A stretch of 64,000 bases of DNA from Paracoccus subflavus. GTDB lineage: Bacteria; Pseudomonadota; Alphaproteobacteria; Rhodobacterales; Rhodobacteraceae. The notes beneath the pieces were generated by a model. The model searched no databases and had not been told where the DNA came from. It saw nothing but the letters and a program-made list of their open reading frames with translations. Numbering within the stretch: position 1 is the first letter of the stretch; every line of letters starts with the position of its first letter. The DNA lies in NCBI RefSeq assembly GCF_004310345.1, contig NZ_SISK01000001.1:1-64000 (forward strand), written 5' to 3'. The translations under genes and the position numbers were made by a program. Shown one piece after another: positions 51,082-59,557 of the stretch.

Positions 51082-51479
51082 CCCGCGGTGCTCCGATCCC
51101 GGAGACGGTTACTCTCCACGTCCCATTCAGGATCGTGAAGCGCGGCGGGAGGAAGGAGATGCGGTTGCCCGAGGGCGCCACGCAACCGCGGCGGACGGAC
51201 AACACGCTGGTCAAGGCGCTGGCCCGCGCGTTCCGCTGGAAGCGGATGCTGGAGTCGGGCGAGTTCGCGTCGATTTCCGAACTGGCTGAGAACGAAGGGA
51301 TCGCCTTCACCTACATGGCCCGCGTCCTGCGCCTGACCCTGCTGGCGCCAGACATCGTTGAGGCGATCCTGGACGGAAGGCAGCGGCCGGAGGTGACACT
51401 GGCGCGGGTGCTGGAGCCGTTCCCGGTGGAGTGGATGAGCCAAGGCGCGGCAATCGAGCTCGACCGCGATCATTCGTAG
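51078..51479 (+). CDS. Small protein after the recombinase, HTH-like (possible directionality factor)
   Basis: 133 residues, basic N-terminal half (RIVKRGGRKEMRLPEG) and a helix-turn-helix-like centre (FASISELAENEGIAFTYMARVLRLTLLAPDIVEAIL). Overlaps the recombinase by ATGA, so translated with it. Similar small genes follow this recombinase type; a role as excision or directionality factor is suggested by position only. Last phage gene before the type I system. Confidence 0.75.
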   Translation: MTRGAPIPETVTLHVPFRIVKRGGRKEMRLPEGATQPRRTDNTLVKALARAFRWKRMLESGEFASISELAENEGIAFTYMARVLRLTLLAPDIVEAILDGRQRPEVTLARVLEPFPVEWMSQGAAIELDRDHS

Positions 51480-51633
51480 CCGCCGCAGCGTTCTCGCAAC
51501 GTAAGCCACTGCCACTCCATGGCAGTTGGCTCTGGAAGGCGGCCCCCTTGATCGCTACTCTGGCCCGAAAAATCACAATCAACCCGAAGAGCCCTCATGG
51601 CCTTCTTCGACGACATGGGGCCGAAAAGACGAA
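51480..51633. other. 154-bp gap at the prophage/hsd boundary, with hairpin
   Basis: Holds a perfect 7-bp hairpin ACTGCCA/TGGCAGT (51508-51526) with a 5-base loop, and an AT-richer stretch about 51568-51582 that could supply the hsd promoter. The right attachment site should lie in or near this gap. A short frame beginning ATG 51597 overlaps the hsdM start and has no recognisable product. Confidence 0.45.
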
Positions 51634-54126
51634 ATGGCAGTTAAGAAATCAGATCTTTATTCCTCGCTCTGGGCATCATGCGACGAGCTGCGCGGCGGAA
51701 TGGATGCGAGTCAATACAAAGACTACGTCCTGTTCATGCTGTTTATCAAATATGTTTCTGACAAATACGGCGACAGCGATGACTTGGAGCCGCCAATCAT
51801 TATTCCAAAGGGCGCGAGCTTCAATGACATGGCCGCCCTAACGGGAAACCCGAATATTGGCGATCTGATCAACACGCAGGTGATTCAGCCGCTCGTTGAT
51901 GCCAACGAGATGCTGGCGCGAACGGATTTTCCCGACTTCAACGATCCGAACAAGCTTGGCGAAGGCAATGACCGTGTTGACCGGCTGGGTCGCCTTATTT
52001 CCATCTTCTCAAGCCCGGATCTGAATTTCGCGAAGAATCGCGCGGACCACGACGATATTCTGGGCGACGCCTACGAATACCTGATGCGCCACTTCGCGAC
52101 CGAAAGCGGCAAGAGCAAGGGGCAGTTCTATACCCCGTCGGAGGTCAGCCGGATCATTGCCAAGGTGATCGGCATTTCGCCTAAGAACACAGTTGCCGGA
52201 ACCACCGCGTACGATCCCACATGCGGATCGGGCTCTCTGCTCCTCAAGGTCGCGGCCGAGGCAGGTAAGCGGATCACGCTCGAAGGCCAGGAAAAGGACG
52301 TGACCACCGCCGGTCTCGCCCGCATGAACATGATCCTGCACGACTTCCCGACGGCAAAGATCGTCGCGGGCAACACCCTGACAACCCCCAAATTCCTTGA
52401 GGGGGAGCGCCTGCGGACCTACGACTATGTCGTCGCCAATCCGCCGTTCTCGGATAAGGCATGGAGCACCGGCTTCAGCTATGACGACAAGGGCGCCATT
52501 ACGGACAAGCATAAGCGGTTCGAATGGGGCGCGCCGCCCAAGAAGCAGGGCGATTACGCCTATCTGCTGCACATCATCCGCACCATGAAAAGCAGTGGCA
52601 AGGCCGCCTGCATCCTTCCCCATGGCGTGCTGTTCCGCGGCAATGCCGAGGCCGACCTGCGCGAGGCGCTGATCAAGTCCGGCTACCTCAAGGCGATCAT
52701 CGGTCTGCCGCCGAACCTGTTCTTTGGCACCGGCATCCCCGCCTGTATCGTCGTCCTCGACAAGGAGAACGCCACCGCCCGCCGTGGCATCTTCATGATC
52801 GACGCGTCCAAGGGCTTCCGCAAGGACGGCGCCAAGAACCGCCTGCGCGAGCAGGACATCCACCGCATCGTCGACACCTTCCGCCGGGGCGAGGACGCGC
52901 CGGGCTATGCCCGGATGGTGCCCTTCGACGAGATCGCCGACCCGCGCAACGTCTTCAACCTCAACCTGGCGCGCTACATCGACACCTCGGAACCCGAGGA
53001 TATCCACGACATCGACGCGCATCTGCAGGGCGGCATCCCGAAACGGGACATCGACGCACTGGAAGGCTGGTGGAAGGTCATGCCGTCGCTGCGCGGTGAA
53101 CTCTTCGAAGACCTTCGGCCCGGCTACCTGTCACTGACCCGCCCGATCGCCGAGGTGAAGGCTGGCATCGAGGAGCATGAGGAATTCCGTACATTCACCA
53201 CCGCAGCCGCGGGAACCTTTGCCGCTTGGCGGGGCAGGACGGATGCGGCCTGCCGGGCCTTCGCGCCCGGTGACCAGCCGAAGGAGCTGATCGAAACCAC
53301 CTCGGAGGACCTGCTCGAAGCCTTCCGCAAGGTGCCGCTGGTCGACCCCTATGACGTGTACCAGCACCTGATGGACTACTGGGCCGAGGCGCTGCAGGAC
53401 GACTCCTATGTCATCGCGGCCACCGGATGGGTCGCTGGCGCCAAGCCGCGCGAGATCGTCAAGCGCAAGAACAAGGACGGCAAGCTCGCCTGGCCGGAGC
53501 CGGGTGATTACGTCCTCGGGCGGCGGCGGTTCACCTCGGACCTCATTCCGGCCCGCCTAATGGTGGCGCGATTCTTTGCGGTCGAACAGGCCGAGATCGA
53601 TGCGTTCGACGTCCGCATCGCGGAACTGGAACAGGACCTTGCCGAAAAGCTCGAAGAGGGCGCGGGCGAAGATGGGCTGCTGGCCGAAGTGATCGAGGGC
53701 GAAGGCGACAAGCAAAAGATCACCGTCAAAGCGCTCAAGGCCCGGCTGAAGGAAATCGGCCGCGATCCGGACATGGCCGACGAACGGAAGGCGCTTGAGG
53801 CCTACCAGAAGGTGATGACCGCGCTCGACGCCACGAAGAAGAAGCGCAAGGCGGCGGACGATGCCCTGTGGAAAAAGGTGCACGACCGCTATGGCACGCT
53901 GACCGAGGAGGAGGCCAAGACGCTGGTGGTCGCGGACAAGTGGCTCGACACCATCGAGGCCCGCGTGACCGATCAGGTCGCGCATGTGGCGCAAGCCCTT
54001 TCCACCCGGGTCAAGGGGCTGGCCGAGCGCTATGCCATGCCGCTGCCAAAGCTGGAGGAAGAGGTCGATGTGCTTGCCGCCCGCGTTGCAACCCACCTCA
54101 AGGCGATGGGGGCCGCATGGACCTGA
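51634..54126 (+). CDS. hsdM: Type I restriction-modification methyltransferase subunit HsdM
   Basis: 830 residues. N-terminal HsdM_N domain (about 1-160), then N6-adenine methyltransferase with motif I DPTCGSGSLLL and catalytic NPPF in VVANPPFSDK. Residues 480-830 are a long extension with helical, partly coiled-coil sequence (AELEQDLAEKLEEG, VTALDATKKKRKAADD), longer than EcoKI HsdM. It methylates adenine in the target selected by HsdS. ATG 51634 gives the family start MAVKKSDLYSSLWASCDELRG. hsdS starts within its last ten bases. Confidence 0.95.
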   Translation: MAVKKSDLYSSLWASCDELRGGMDASQYKDYVLFMLFIKYVSDKYGDSDDLEPPIIIPKGASFNDMAALTGNPNIGDLINTQVIQPLVDANEMLARTDFPDFNDPNKLGEGNDRVDRLGRLISIFSSPDLNFAKNRADHDDILGDAYEYLMRHFATESGKSKGQFYTPSEVSRIIAKVIGISPKNTVAGTTAYDPTCGSGSLLLKVAAEAGKRITLEGQEKDVTTAGLARMNMILHDFPTAKIVAGNTLTTPKFLEGERLRTYDYVVANPPFSDKAWSTGFSYDDKGAITDKHKRFEWGAPPKKQGDYAYLLHIIRTMKSSGKAACILPHGVLFRGNAEADLREALIKSGYLKAIIGLPPNLFFGTGIPACIVVLDKENATARRGIFMIDASKGFRKDGAKNRLREQDIHRIVDTFRRGEDAPGYARMVPFDEIADPRNVFNLNLARYIDTSEPEDIHDIDAHLQGGIPKRDIDALEGWWKVMPSLRGELFEDLRPGYLSLTRPIAEVKAGIEEHEEFRTFTTAAAGTFAAWRGRTDAACRAFAPGDQPKELIETTSEDLLEAFRKVPLVDPYDVYQHLMDYWAEALQDDSYVIAATGWVAGAKPREIVKRKNKDGKLAWPEPGDYVLGRRRFTSDLIPARLMVARFFAVEQAEIDAFDVRIAELEQDLAEKLEEGAGEDGLLAEVIEGEGDKQKITVKALKARLKEIGRDPDMADERKALEAYQKVMTALDATKKKRKAADDALWKKVHDRYGTLTEEEAKTLVVADKWLDTIEARVTDQVAHVAQALSTRVKGLAERYAMPLPKLEEEVDVLAARVATHLKAMGAAWT

Positions 54127-55325
54127 GGCCCGGCTACAAGCAGACCGAGATTGGGCCGATCCCTGAGGACTGGGACGCCGTTCCACTTGGTTCTATCGGT
54201 GAGAGCTTGATTGGGCTGACCTATGCTCCGGCAGAGGTCCGAAATTCTGGCATTCTCGTTCTTCGGTCATCAAATATCCAGAACGACGAGCTCTCATTCG
54301 AAGACAATGTCTTCGTCAAAAAGGACGTCCCTTTCAAGATCATGGTCCGGCCTGGTGACGTACTTATCTGTGTAAGGAACGGTAGTGCTGACCTGATCGG
54401 AAAGTCGGCCCTGCTCGACGAACGCACCAACGGAATGACATTTGGTGCCTTCATGGCCGTTTACAGAAGCGAAATAGGGGTGTTGGTTAACTATCTGTTT
54501 CAGTCGAGCATCTTGAAGAGACAGATCAATGAGCACCTCGGTGCGACTATCAATCAGATTACCAACAAGAGCCTTAACTCGTTCCGAATCCCCTTGGCAC
54601 GTGATCTGAGAGAGCAAAATGCGATAGCTAAGGCTCTACGTGATGTGGACGGCGCGATCAGTAGCATGACGCAGCTTCTCGCCAAGAAGCGCGATCTCCG
54701 CACCGGCACAATCCAGCAACTCGTGACGGGAAGAACCCGCCTTCTGGGCTTCTCCGAGCCATGGCAAAAGAGACCACTGGCGGAGCTTTGTGAAATGAAA
54801 AGTGGTGAAGGAATCACGAGTGCTCGGATCGACACGACGTCGCCGTTTCCATGCTACGGCGGAAACGGGTTGCGTGGGTTTGCAAAGACATACACCCATG
54901 AAGGTGATTTTGTTCTAATTGGTCGTGTGGGTGCCCTTTGTGGGAACATTCTTCGAGTTTCTGGACGCTTCTTCGCTTCGGAGCATGCTATCGTCGTAGC
55001 ACCGCGCGAAACGACTGATCCGAACTTTCTTGGCATGGTTTTGTCGCGCATGAGACTTGGGCGTCTCTCTGAGTCCTCTGCGCAGCCCGTGCTTACGGTA
55101 TCGAAACTGCTAAAGCTCGAAGTTTCGTATCCTCCAAGCAAAGATGAGCAAACTGCAATTGCAGGTGTCCTCTCCGACATGGACGCTGAAATCACCGCGC
55201 TCGCGGCCCGTCTCGACAAGACCCAGGCGCTCAAGCAGGGGATGATGCAGGCCTTGCTGACCGGCCGCGTGCGCCTACCGGTCAAGGGTGAGGCGCTGGA
55301 TGAATTGGAGGCGGTGCATGCCTGA
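54117..55325 (+). CDS. hsdS: Type I restriction-modification specificity subunit HsdS
   Basis: 402 residues. Two target-recognition domains, about 10-165 and 220-360, each followed by a conserved helical spacer: EQNAIAKALRDVDGAISSMTQLLAKKRDLRTG and DEQTAIAGVLSDMDAEITALAARLDKTQALKQG. This is the classical HsdS layout for a bipartite asymmetric target. It overlaps hsdM by 10 and hsdR by 8 bases. The AT-richer middle (54.2-55.1 kb) contrasts with the flanking genes, typical of exchanged specificity domains. Confidence 0.95.
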   Translation: MDLRPGYKQTEIGPIPEDWDAVPLGSIGESLIGLTYAPAEVRNSGILVLRSSNIQNDELSFEDNVFVKKDVPFKIMVRPGDVLICVRNGSADLIGKSALLDERTNGMTFGAFMAVYRSEIGVLVNYLFQSSILKRQINEHLGATINQITNKSLNSFRIPLARDLREQNAIAKALRDVDGAISSMTQLLAKKRDLRTGTIQQLVTGRTRLLGFSEPWQKRPLAELCEMKSGEGITSARIDTTSPFPCYGGNGLRGFAKTYTHEGDFVLIGRVGALCGNILRVSGRFFASEHAIVVAPRETTDPNFLGMVLSRMRLGRLSESSAQPVLTVSKLLKLEVSYPPSKDEQTAIAGVLSDMDAEITALAARLDKTQALKQGMMQALLTGRVRLPVKGEALDELEAVHA

Positions 55326-58300
55326 ACGTCCCCGCAGCGAACGCGTCACGCAGGATCGCCTGGCGGCCCACATCACCACGCCCGAGGACAAGGGCGGCCT
55401 CGGCTACCGTCACCTCGGCGACTGGTCGGGCCGCCTGGGCAACCGCTGTGTCGAGCCCGACCTTCTGCGCGCCAACCTCTCCGCCCGCGGCTATTCCGAT
55501 GACGAGATCAACGCCGCCCTGACGCGCCTGATGCAGGCGATCGAGGTGACCGGCACCACGCTCTATCAGGCCAACCTGCGCACCTACACGCTGCTGCGCT
55601 ACGGCGTCGACGTGCAGACCTCTGTCGCCGCCCCGCACAAGACGGTGCACCTGATCGACTGGGACAACCCCGCCGCCAACGAGTTCGCCCTCGCCGAGGA
55701 GGTGACGCTGAAGGGTGGTCACGAACGGCGCCCCGATCTGGTCGTCTACCTCAACGGCCTCGCTGTCGCGGTGATCGAGCTGAAACGCTCCTCGGTCGAG
55801 ATCGGTGACGGCATCCGGCAGCTGATTTCCAATCAGGACGAAATCTTCAACGCGCGGTTCTTCGCCACCGCGCAGCTTTTGCTGGCGGGCAGCGATGCGC
55901 AGGGTCTGCGCTATGGCACGGTCGGAACGCCCGAAACGCTGTTCGTCGAATGGCGAGACGAGGATCCGCCGACTGGCGATCTGGCGGCCGGTGCGCTTCT
56001 CGACCGCCCCGTTACGCAAATGCTGCGCAAGGACCGGCTGCTCGACCTGATCCGGAACTTCGTGATCTTCGACGCGGGCATCAAGAAAGTCCCCCGGCAA
56101 CACCAGTTCGTCGGGGTGAAGCTGGGGCAGGAGCGGTTGGCGAAGCGCGAGGGCGGCGTCATCTGGCACACCCAGGGGTCCGGCAAGAGCATCCTGATGG
56201 TGCTGCTGGCCAAATGGATCCTTGAACGCGAGCCCGATGCCCGCGTGCTGGTCATCACCGACCGCGACGAGCTCGACAAGCAGATCGAAGGAGTGATGCG
56301 CAACGCGGGCGTCGTCGGCGCCGATGCGCCATCGCCTCGGGTGACGCGCCGCGACGAGTTCGTGAGCTGGCTGGGTGCGCCGTCGCCCCGGCTGATCTGC
56401 GCGCTGATCCACAAGTTCGACACGACGGAGCTTAAGGGGCCGCCCCCGCGTGTGACTGGCCGCTTCTACGTGTTCGTGGACGAGTGCCACCGCACCCAGG
56501 GCGGCGACATGAACAAGCAGATGAAGCGCTGGCTCGAGGGCGCGATCTTCATCGGCTTCACCGGCACCCCGTTGCTGCGGAAAGACCGCGAGACCACGCG
56601 CGAGGTCTTCGGCACCTACATCCACACCTACAAGTTCCAGGAAGCGGTCCGGGACAAGGTCGTGCTCGACCTGAAATACGAGGCGCGCGACGTGCCGCAG
56701 CGCATGACAAACCCGGTCGCAATCGACGCTTGGTTCGAGAAGAAGACCAAGAACCTCAACAACTTCCAGAAGGCAGTGCTGCGGAAACGCTGGGCCAACA
56801 TGGAGGAGCTGCTCAGCGCGACAGAACGGAAACGCCGGATCGTCGCGGAGATCGTGCAGGACTTCGATCTGAAGCCGCGGCTGAGCGACGACAGGGGCAC
56901 AGCAATCCTGGTGGCCTCCTCGATCCGCGACGCCTGCGAGTTCTACCGCGAGTTCCAGAGCACCCGGCTTGGGCCGCATGTGGGGATCGTCACGTCCTTC
57001 GAGCCGAACCACAATGCGATCTCGAGGGAGCCCGCCAACAGCGACGAGCGGTACAAGTACGACACCTACACGAAATTCGTGCTGAAGGGCGGCCAGAGCA
57101 CGACAGCCTATGAGACCGAGGTCAAGCGGCGCTTCATCGAAGAACCCGCGAACATGAAGCTGCTGATCGTGGTGTCCAAGCTGCTCACCGGCTTCGACGC
57201 GCCGAGTTGCAGTTACATCTACCTCGACGACAAGCTGCGGGACCACACGTTGTTCCAGGCGATCTGTCGGACCAACCGGCTCGATGGCGACGACAAGGAT
57301 TACGGCCACATCGTCGACTTCAAGGAGCTGTTCGGCGACGTCCAGCACGCGATCGCGGTCTACAGCTCGGATGAGCTGGATGTTGATGAAGGGAGCGGCG
57401 GAGAAAACAACGTCGAGATCAAGAATTGGCTCGAGGAAGGTAAGGCGCGCCTGGACGCGGCGCGGGAAGCGCTTCACTACCTGTGTGCGCCAGTGGCACC
57501 TCCGAGGGAGATCGAGCAGTTCTTGCGATACTTCTGTGGCGATGCCGGAGACCCGAACGCCTTGAACGAGACTGAGGCACTCAGGGTCTCATTCTACAAG
57601 ACCGTCGCCTCCTTTGTCCGCGCTTATGCAGCGATTGCGCAGAATCTAGATGAAGCCGGGTATACCCCGTCTGAGCAGACGGACATCCAGCGGGAAATTG
57701 ACTTCTACACCGACCTCCGCGCCGCAATAAAAAGGCACTCGGGAGAAGAACTCGACATCAAGCCGTATGAAGCGGACATGCGGCACCTGCTGAACACCTA
57801 TATTCAGGCGGACCCAGCGCAGACGCTTGGTGCACTGTCGAACGTTTCGCTAACGCAAGCCATCATCGAAACCGGCATCCACGACGCCATTGCCAAACAA
57901 CTCAACGAGAAGGGCAAGCTGTCAAAGAAGGCTGTCGCAGAGAGTATCATAAACAATATCCGAAAGACTATTATTCGTGATCAGCTCACGGACCCGCGGT
58001 TCTACGATGAGATGTCCAAACTCCTTGAGGATTTGATCAAACAGAGCCGCGATAGTGCGGAAGCCTACGAGGCGTTTCTGAAAAAAGCGGAAGAGCTGGT
58101 TCGAAAGCTGGCGGCGCGCGAAGCAGGTCCAGACTTGCCAGCCGGGCTCCACGGAAATCGTGAGGCTACGGTAGTGTTCAACAACCTCCAAAGTCTGCCT
58201 GCCGACAAGTTCACCTGTCCTGCCGATAAGGAACAAAGGGCGGAGCTCGCCCTTGAAATCGACCGGGCCATCCGCGAACACGCCCCTGCCGGCTGGAAGG

Positions 58301-58413
58301 GTGACCCAGTTCGCGAGCGGGAGGTCAAGAACGTGCTCTTCCCGCTCTTCAACCGAGATCGAGAAGCAACCCTCGCGATGTTCGAGATCATCAAGAACCA
58401 ACAGGGGTATTGA
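55318..58413 (+). CDS. hsdR: Type I restriction endonuclease subunit HsdR
   Basis: 1031 residues. N-terminal PD-(D/E)XK nuclease: RRPDLVVYLNGLAVAVIELK (about 130-155). SF2 translocase with Walker A WHTQGSGKSI (about 285), DECHRT and QAICRTNR motif VI. C-terminal half is helical (HsdR_C). It moves DNA and cuts it far from the unmethylated target. Start is the ATG in the hsdS end region. The 3' end overlaps the next gene by TGATG. Confidence 0.96.
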   Translation: MPERPRSERVTQDRLAAHITTPEDKGGLGYRHLGDWSGRLGNRCVEPDLLRANLSARGYSDDEINAALTRLMQAIEVTGTTLYQANLRTYTLLRYGVDVQTSVAAPHKTVHLIDWDNPAANEFALAEEVTLKGGHERRPDLVVYLNGLAVAVIELKRSSVEIGDGIRQLISNQDEIFNARFFATAQLLLAGSDAQGLRYGTVGTPETLFVEWRDEDPPTGDLAAGALLDRPVTQMLRKDRLLDLIRNFVIFDAGIKKVPRQHQFVGVKLGQERLAKREGGVIWHTQGSGKSILMVLLAKWILEREPDARVLVITDRDELDKQIEGVMRNAGVVGADAPSPRVTRRDEFVSWLGAPSPRLICALIHKFDTTELKGPPPRVTGRFYVFVDECHRTQGGDMNKQMKRWLEGAIFIGFTGTPLLRKDRETTREVFGTYIHTYKFQEAVRDKVVLDLKYEARDVPQRMTNPVAIDAWFEKKTKNLNNFQKAVLRKRWANMEELLSATERKRRIVAEIVQDFDLKPRLSDDRGTAILVASSIRDACEFYREFQSTRLGPHVGIVTSFEPNHNAISREPANSDERYKYDTYTKFVLKGGQSTTAYETEVKRRFIEEPANMKLLIVVSKLLTGFDAPSCSYIYLDDKLRDHTLFQAICRTNRLDGDDKDYGHIVDFKELFGDVQHAIAVYSSDELDVDEGSGGENNVEIKNWLEEGKARLDAAREALHYLCAPVAPPREIEQFLRYFCGDAGDPNALNETEALRVSFYKTVASFVRAYAAIAQNLDEAGYTPSEQTDIQREIDFYTDLRAAIKRHSGEELDIKPYEADMRHLLNTYIQADPAQTLGALSNVSLTQAIIETGIHDAIAKQLNEKGKLSKKAVAESIINNIRKTIIRDQLTDPRFYDEMSKLLEDLIKQSRDSAEAYEAFLKKAEELVRKLAAREAGPDLPAGLHGNREATVVFNNLQSLPADKFTCPADKEQRAELALEIDRAIREHAPAGWKGDPVREREVKNVLFPLFNRDREATLAMFEIIKNQQGY

Positions 58414-59126
58414 TGGGAGAGTCCATCGAAATTGGAGACATCACAATCAGCGTGACCCGGAAGGACGTCAAGAACGTCCACCTGTCGGTCCACCCGCCGG
58501 ACGGGCGCGTCACTCTTGTAACCCCTACTTCGACGAGAATTGATGTTGCGCGCGCATATGCGATCACACGAATTGGATGGATCAGGCAGCAGCAAGAGCA
58601 GCTCTGCTCGCAGGCGAGGGAAGCCCCCCGTGAATTCGTCGGTCGCGAGACCCACTACCTTTGGGGACGGCGCCATCTCCTCCGTGTGACAGAGCTCGAC
58701 GCGAAGCCTGAGGTAAGACTAGATCACCGCACGATCCATCTCCAAGTCCGCCCCGGAACTTCCCGCGACGGACGCGCCAAGGTGATTCACGCTTGGCATC
58801 TGAAGCTACTTCATAGCGCAGTCCCGCCCATCATCGACAAATGGGAAAGCCGCATCGGCGTTAAGGTCCACCGCTACTTCTTGCAGCGGATGACAACCAA
58901 GTGGGGAAGCTGCAACTCGAAGGCAGGCACCATTCGGCTGAACACTGAACTCGTGAAGAAACCGCGCGACTTGCTGGAGTATGTAATCGTTCACGAGATG
59001 GTCCATATTTCCGAGCCGACGCACAGCCCCCGGTTCTTTGCTCTGCTTTCTGAGCATTATCCGAGTTGGCCTGAAGCCCGGCGGGAGCTGAACGAACTAC
59101 CCGTTCCTCAGCTTACCGGGAGCTGA
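58413..59126 (+). CDS. YgjP/DUF45-like zinc metallopeptidase next to hsdR
   Basis: 237 residues with the zinc site HEMVH (about 193-197) plus downstream His, and YgjP/WLM-type motifs MTTKWGSCNSKAGTIRLNTELVKKP and VIVHEMVHISEPTHSPRFF. Predicted metalloprotease or metal-dependent hydrolase. It overlaps the hsdR stop (TGATG), so it is the fourth gene of this operon. YgjP-like genes are often found beside type I R-M; a role in controlling HsdR levels is plausible by analogy with ClpXP but unproven. Confidence 0.88.
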   Translation: MGESIEIGDITISVTRKDVKNVHLSVHPPDGRVTLVTPTSTRIDVARAYAITRIGWIRQQQEQLCSQAREAPREFVGRETHYLWGRRHLLRVTELDAKPEVRLDHRTIHLQVRPGTSRDGRAKVIHAWHLKLLHSAVPPIIDKWESRIGVKVHRYFLQRMTTKWGSCNSKAGTIRLNTELVKKPRDLLEYVIVHEMVHISEPTHSPRFFALLSEHYPSWPEARRELNELPVPQLTGS

Positions 59127-59371
59127 GGCGACGACGGTCCCCCTGGAGCTGGCACCGGTTCGATTTATGACCCTTCTCGCGAAAGGTCCCAAGATCGAAG
59201 TGCCGAACTGCGGCCGTAAAGTATCCCTTTCTATCCATGCACTTACAGGCTTTGCACCGAAATTGCGCGGTCGAGAGGTCCGGAGAATATTGGCCCTGAG
59301 AGACGGCTTCCGGGCCACCTGGCGTCGGCACCGGTGGTCAGCCCCGCCCGCATAACCCTCGAAAACAACGA

Positions 59372-59394
59372 GAAAATCCGGCCGCAGCCGGATC
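59372..59394 (-). terminator. Rho-independent terminator of tRNA-Ser
   Basis: On the minus strand ATCCGGC-TGCG-GCCGGAT (59393-59376) followed by TTTTC. It lies 26 bases after the tRNA 3' end. Confidence 0.8.
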
Positions 59395-59419
59395 GGGAGA
59401 ACGCTTTCGCGCGGGCAAG

Positions 59420-59509
59420 TGGCGGAGCAGGTGGGATTCGAACCCACGGGACCATTTCTGGCCCGGCGGTTTTCAAGACCGCTGCCATCGACCGCTCGGC
59501 CACTGCTCC
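59420..59509 (-). tRNA. tRNA-Ser (anticodon UGA)
   Basis: The minus strand folds into a class II tRNA: acceptor GGAGCAG pairing with CTGCTCC, discriminator G and encoded CCA (59420-59422), D-stem after GCCGAGCGG, anticodon loop CTTGAAA giving anticodon TGA, long variable arm, and T-arm GTGGGTTCGAATCCCAC. About 90 nt, normal for serine. It marks the boundary with core chromosome. Confidence 0.95.
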
Positions 59510-59557
59510 GCAGCCGTGCGTAAAGGGTGGCAGGGCGATTGCCAAGGGTTTCATGCG

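Larger units (their letters stand above)
8717..51479. mobile_element. Siphovirus-like prophage (approximate limits)
   Basis: A continuous block of phage genes from the spanin pair at 8717 to the small gene after the serine recombinase at 51479. It contains lysis, tail, head, packaging, methylation, replication, recombination, regulation and integration modules. The limits are set by gene content: the left neighbour is a metal exporter, the right neighbour hsdM. No long direct repeat marking attL/attR was found, as expected for a serine integrase with a short core. One IS110 element interrupts the tail operon. No obvious CI-type repressor was recognised. Confidence 0.9.

Noticed and set aside
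8671..51600. GCCCTCATG near 8673 and near 51590 as attL/attR core
   Set aside because: Nine bases only, different flanks, and one copy lies inside the intact exporter gene; cannot be separated from chance.
59420..59509. tRNA-Ser as the attachment site of the prophage
   Set aside because: The integrase is a serine recombinase at 49.8 kb, 8 kb from the tRNA with the hsd operon between, and no tRNA-end repeat was seen on the left side.
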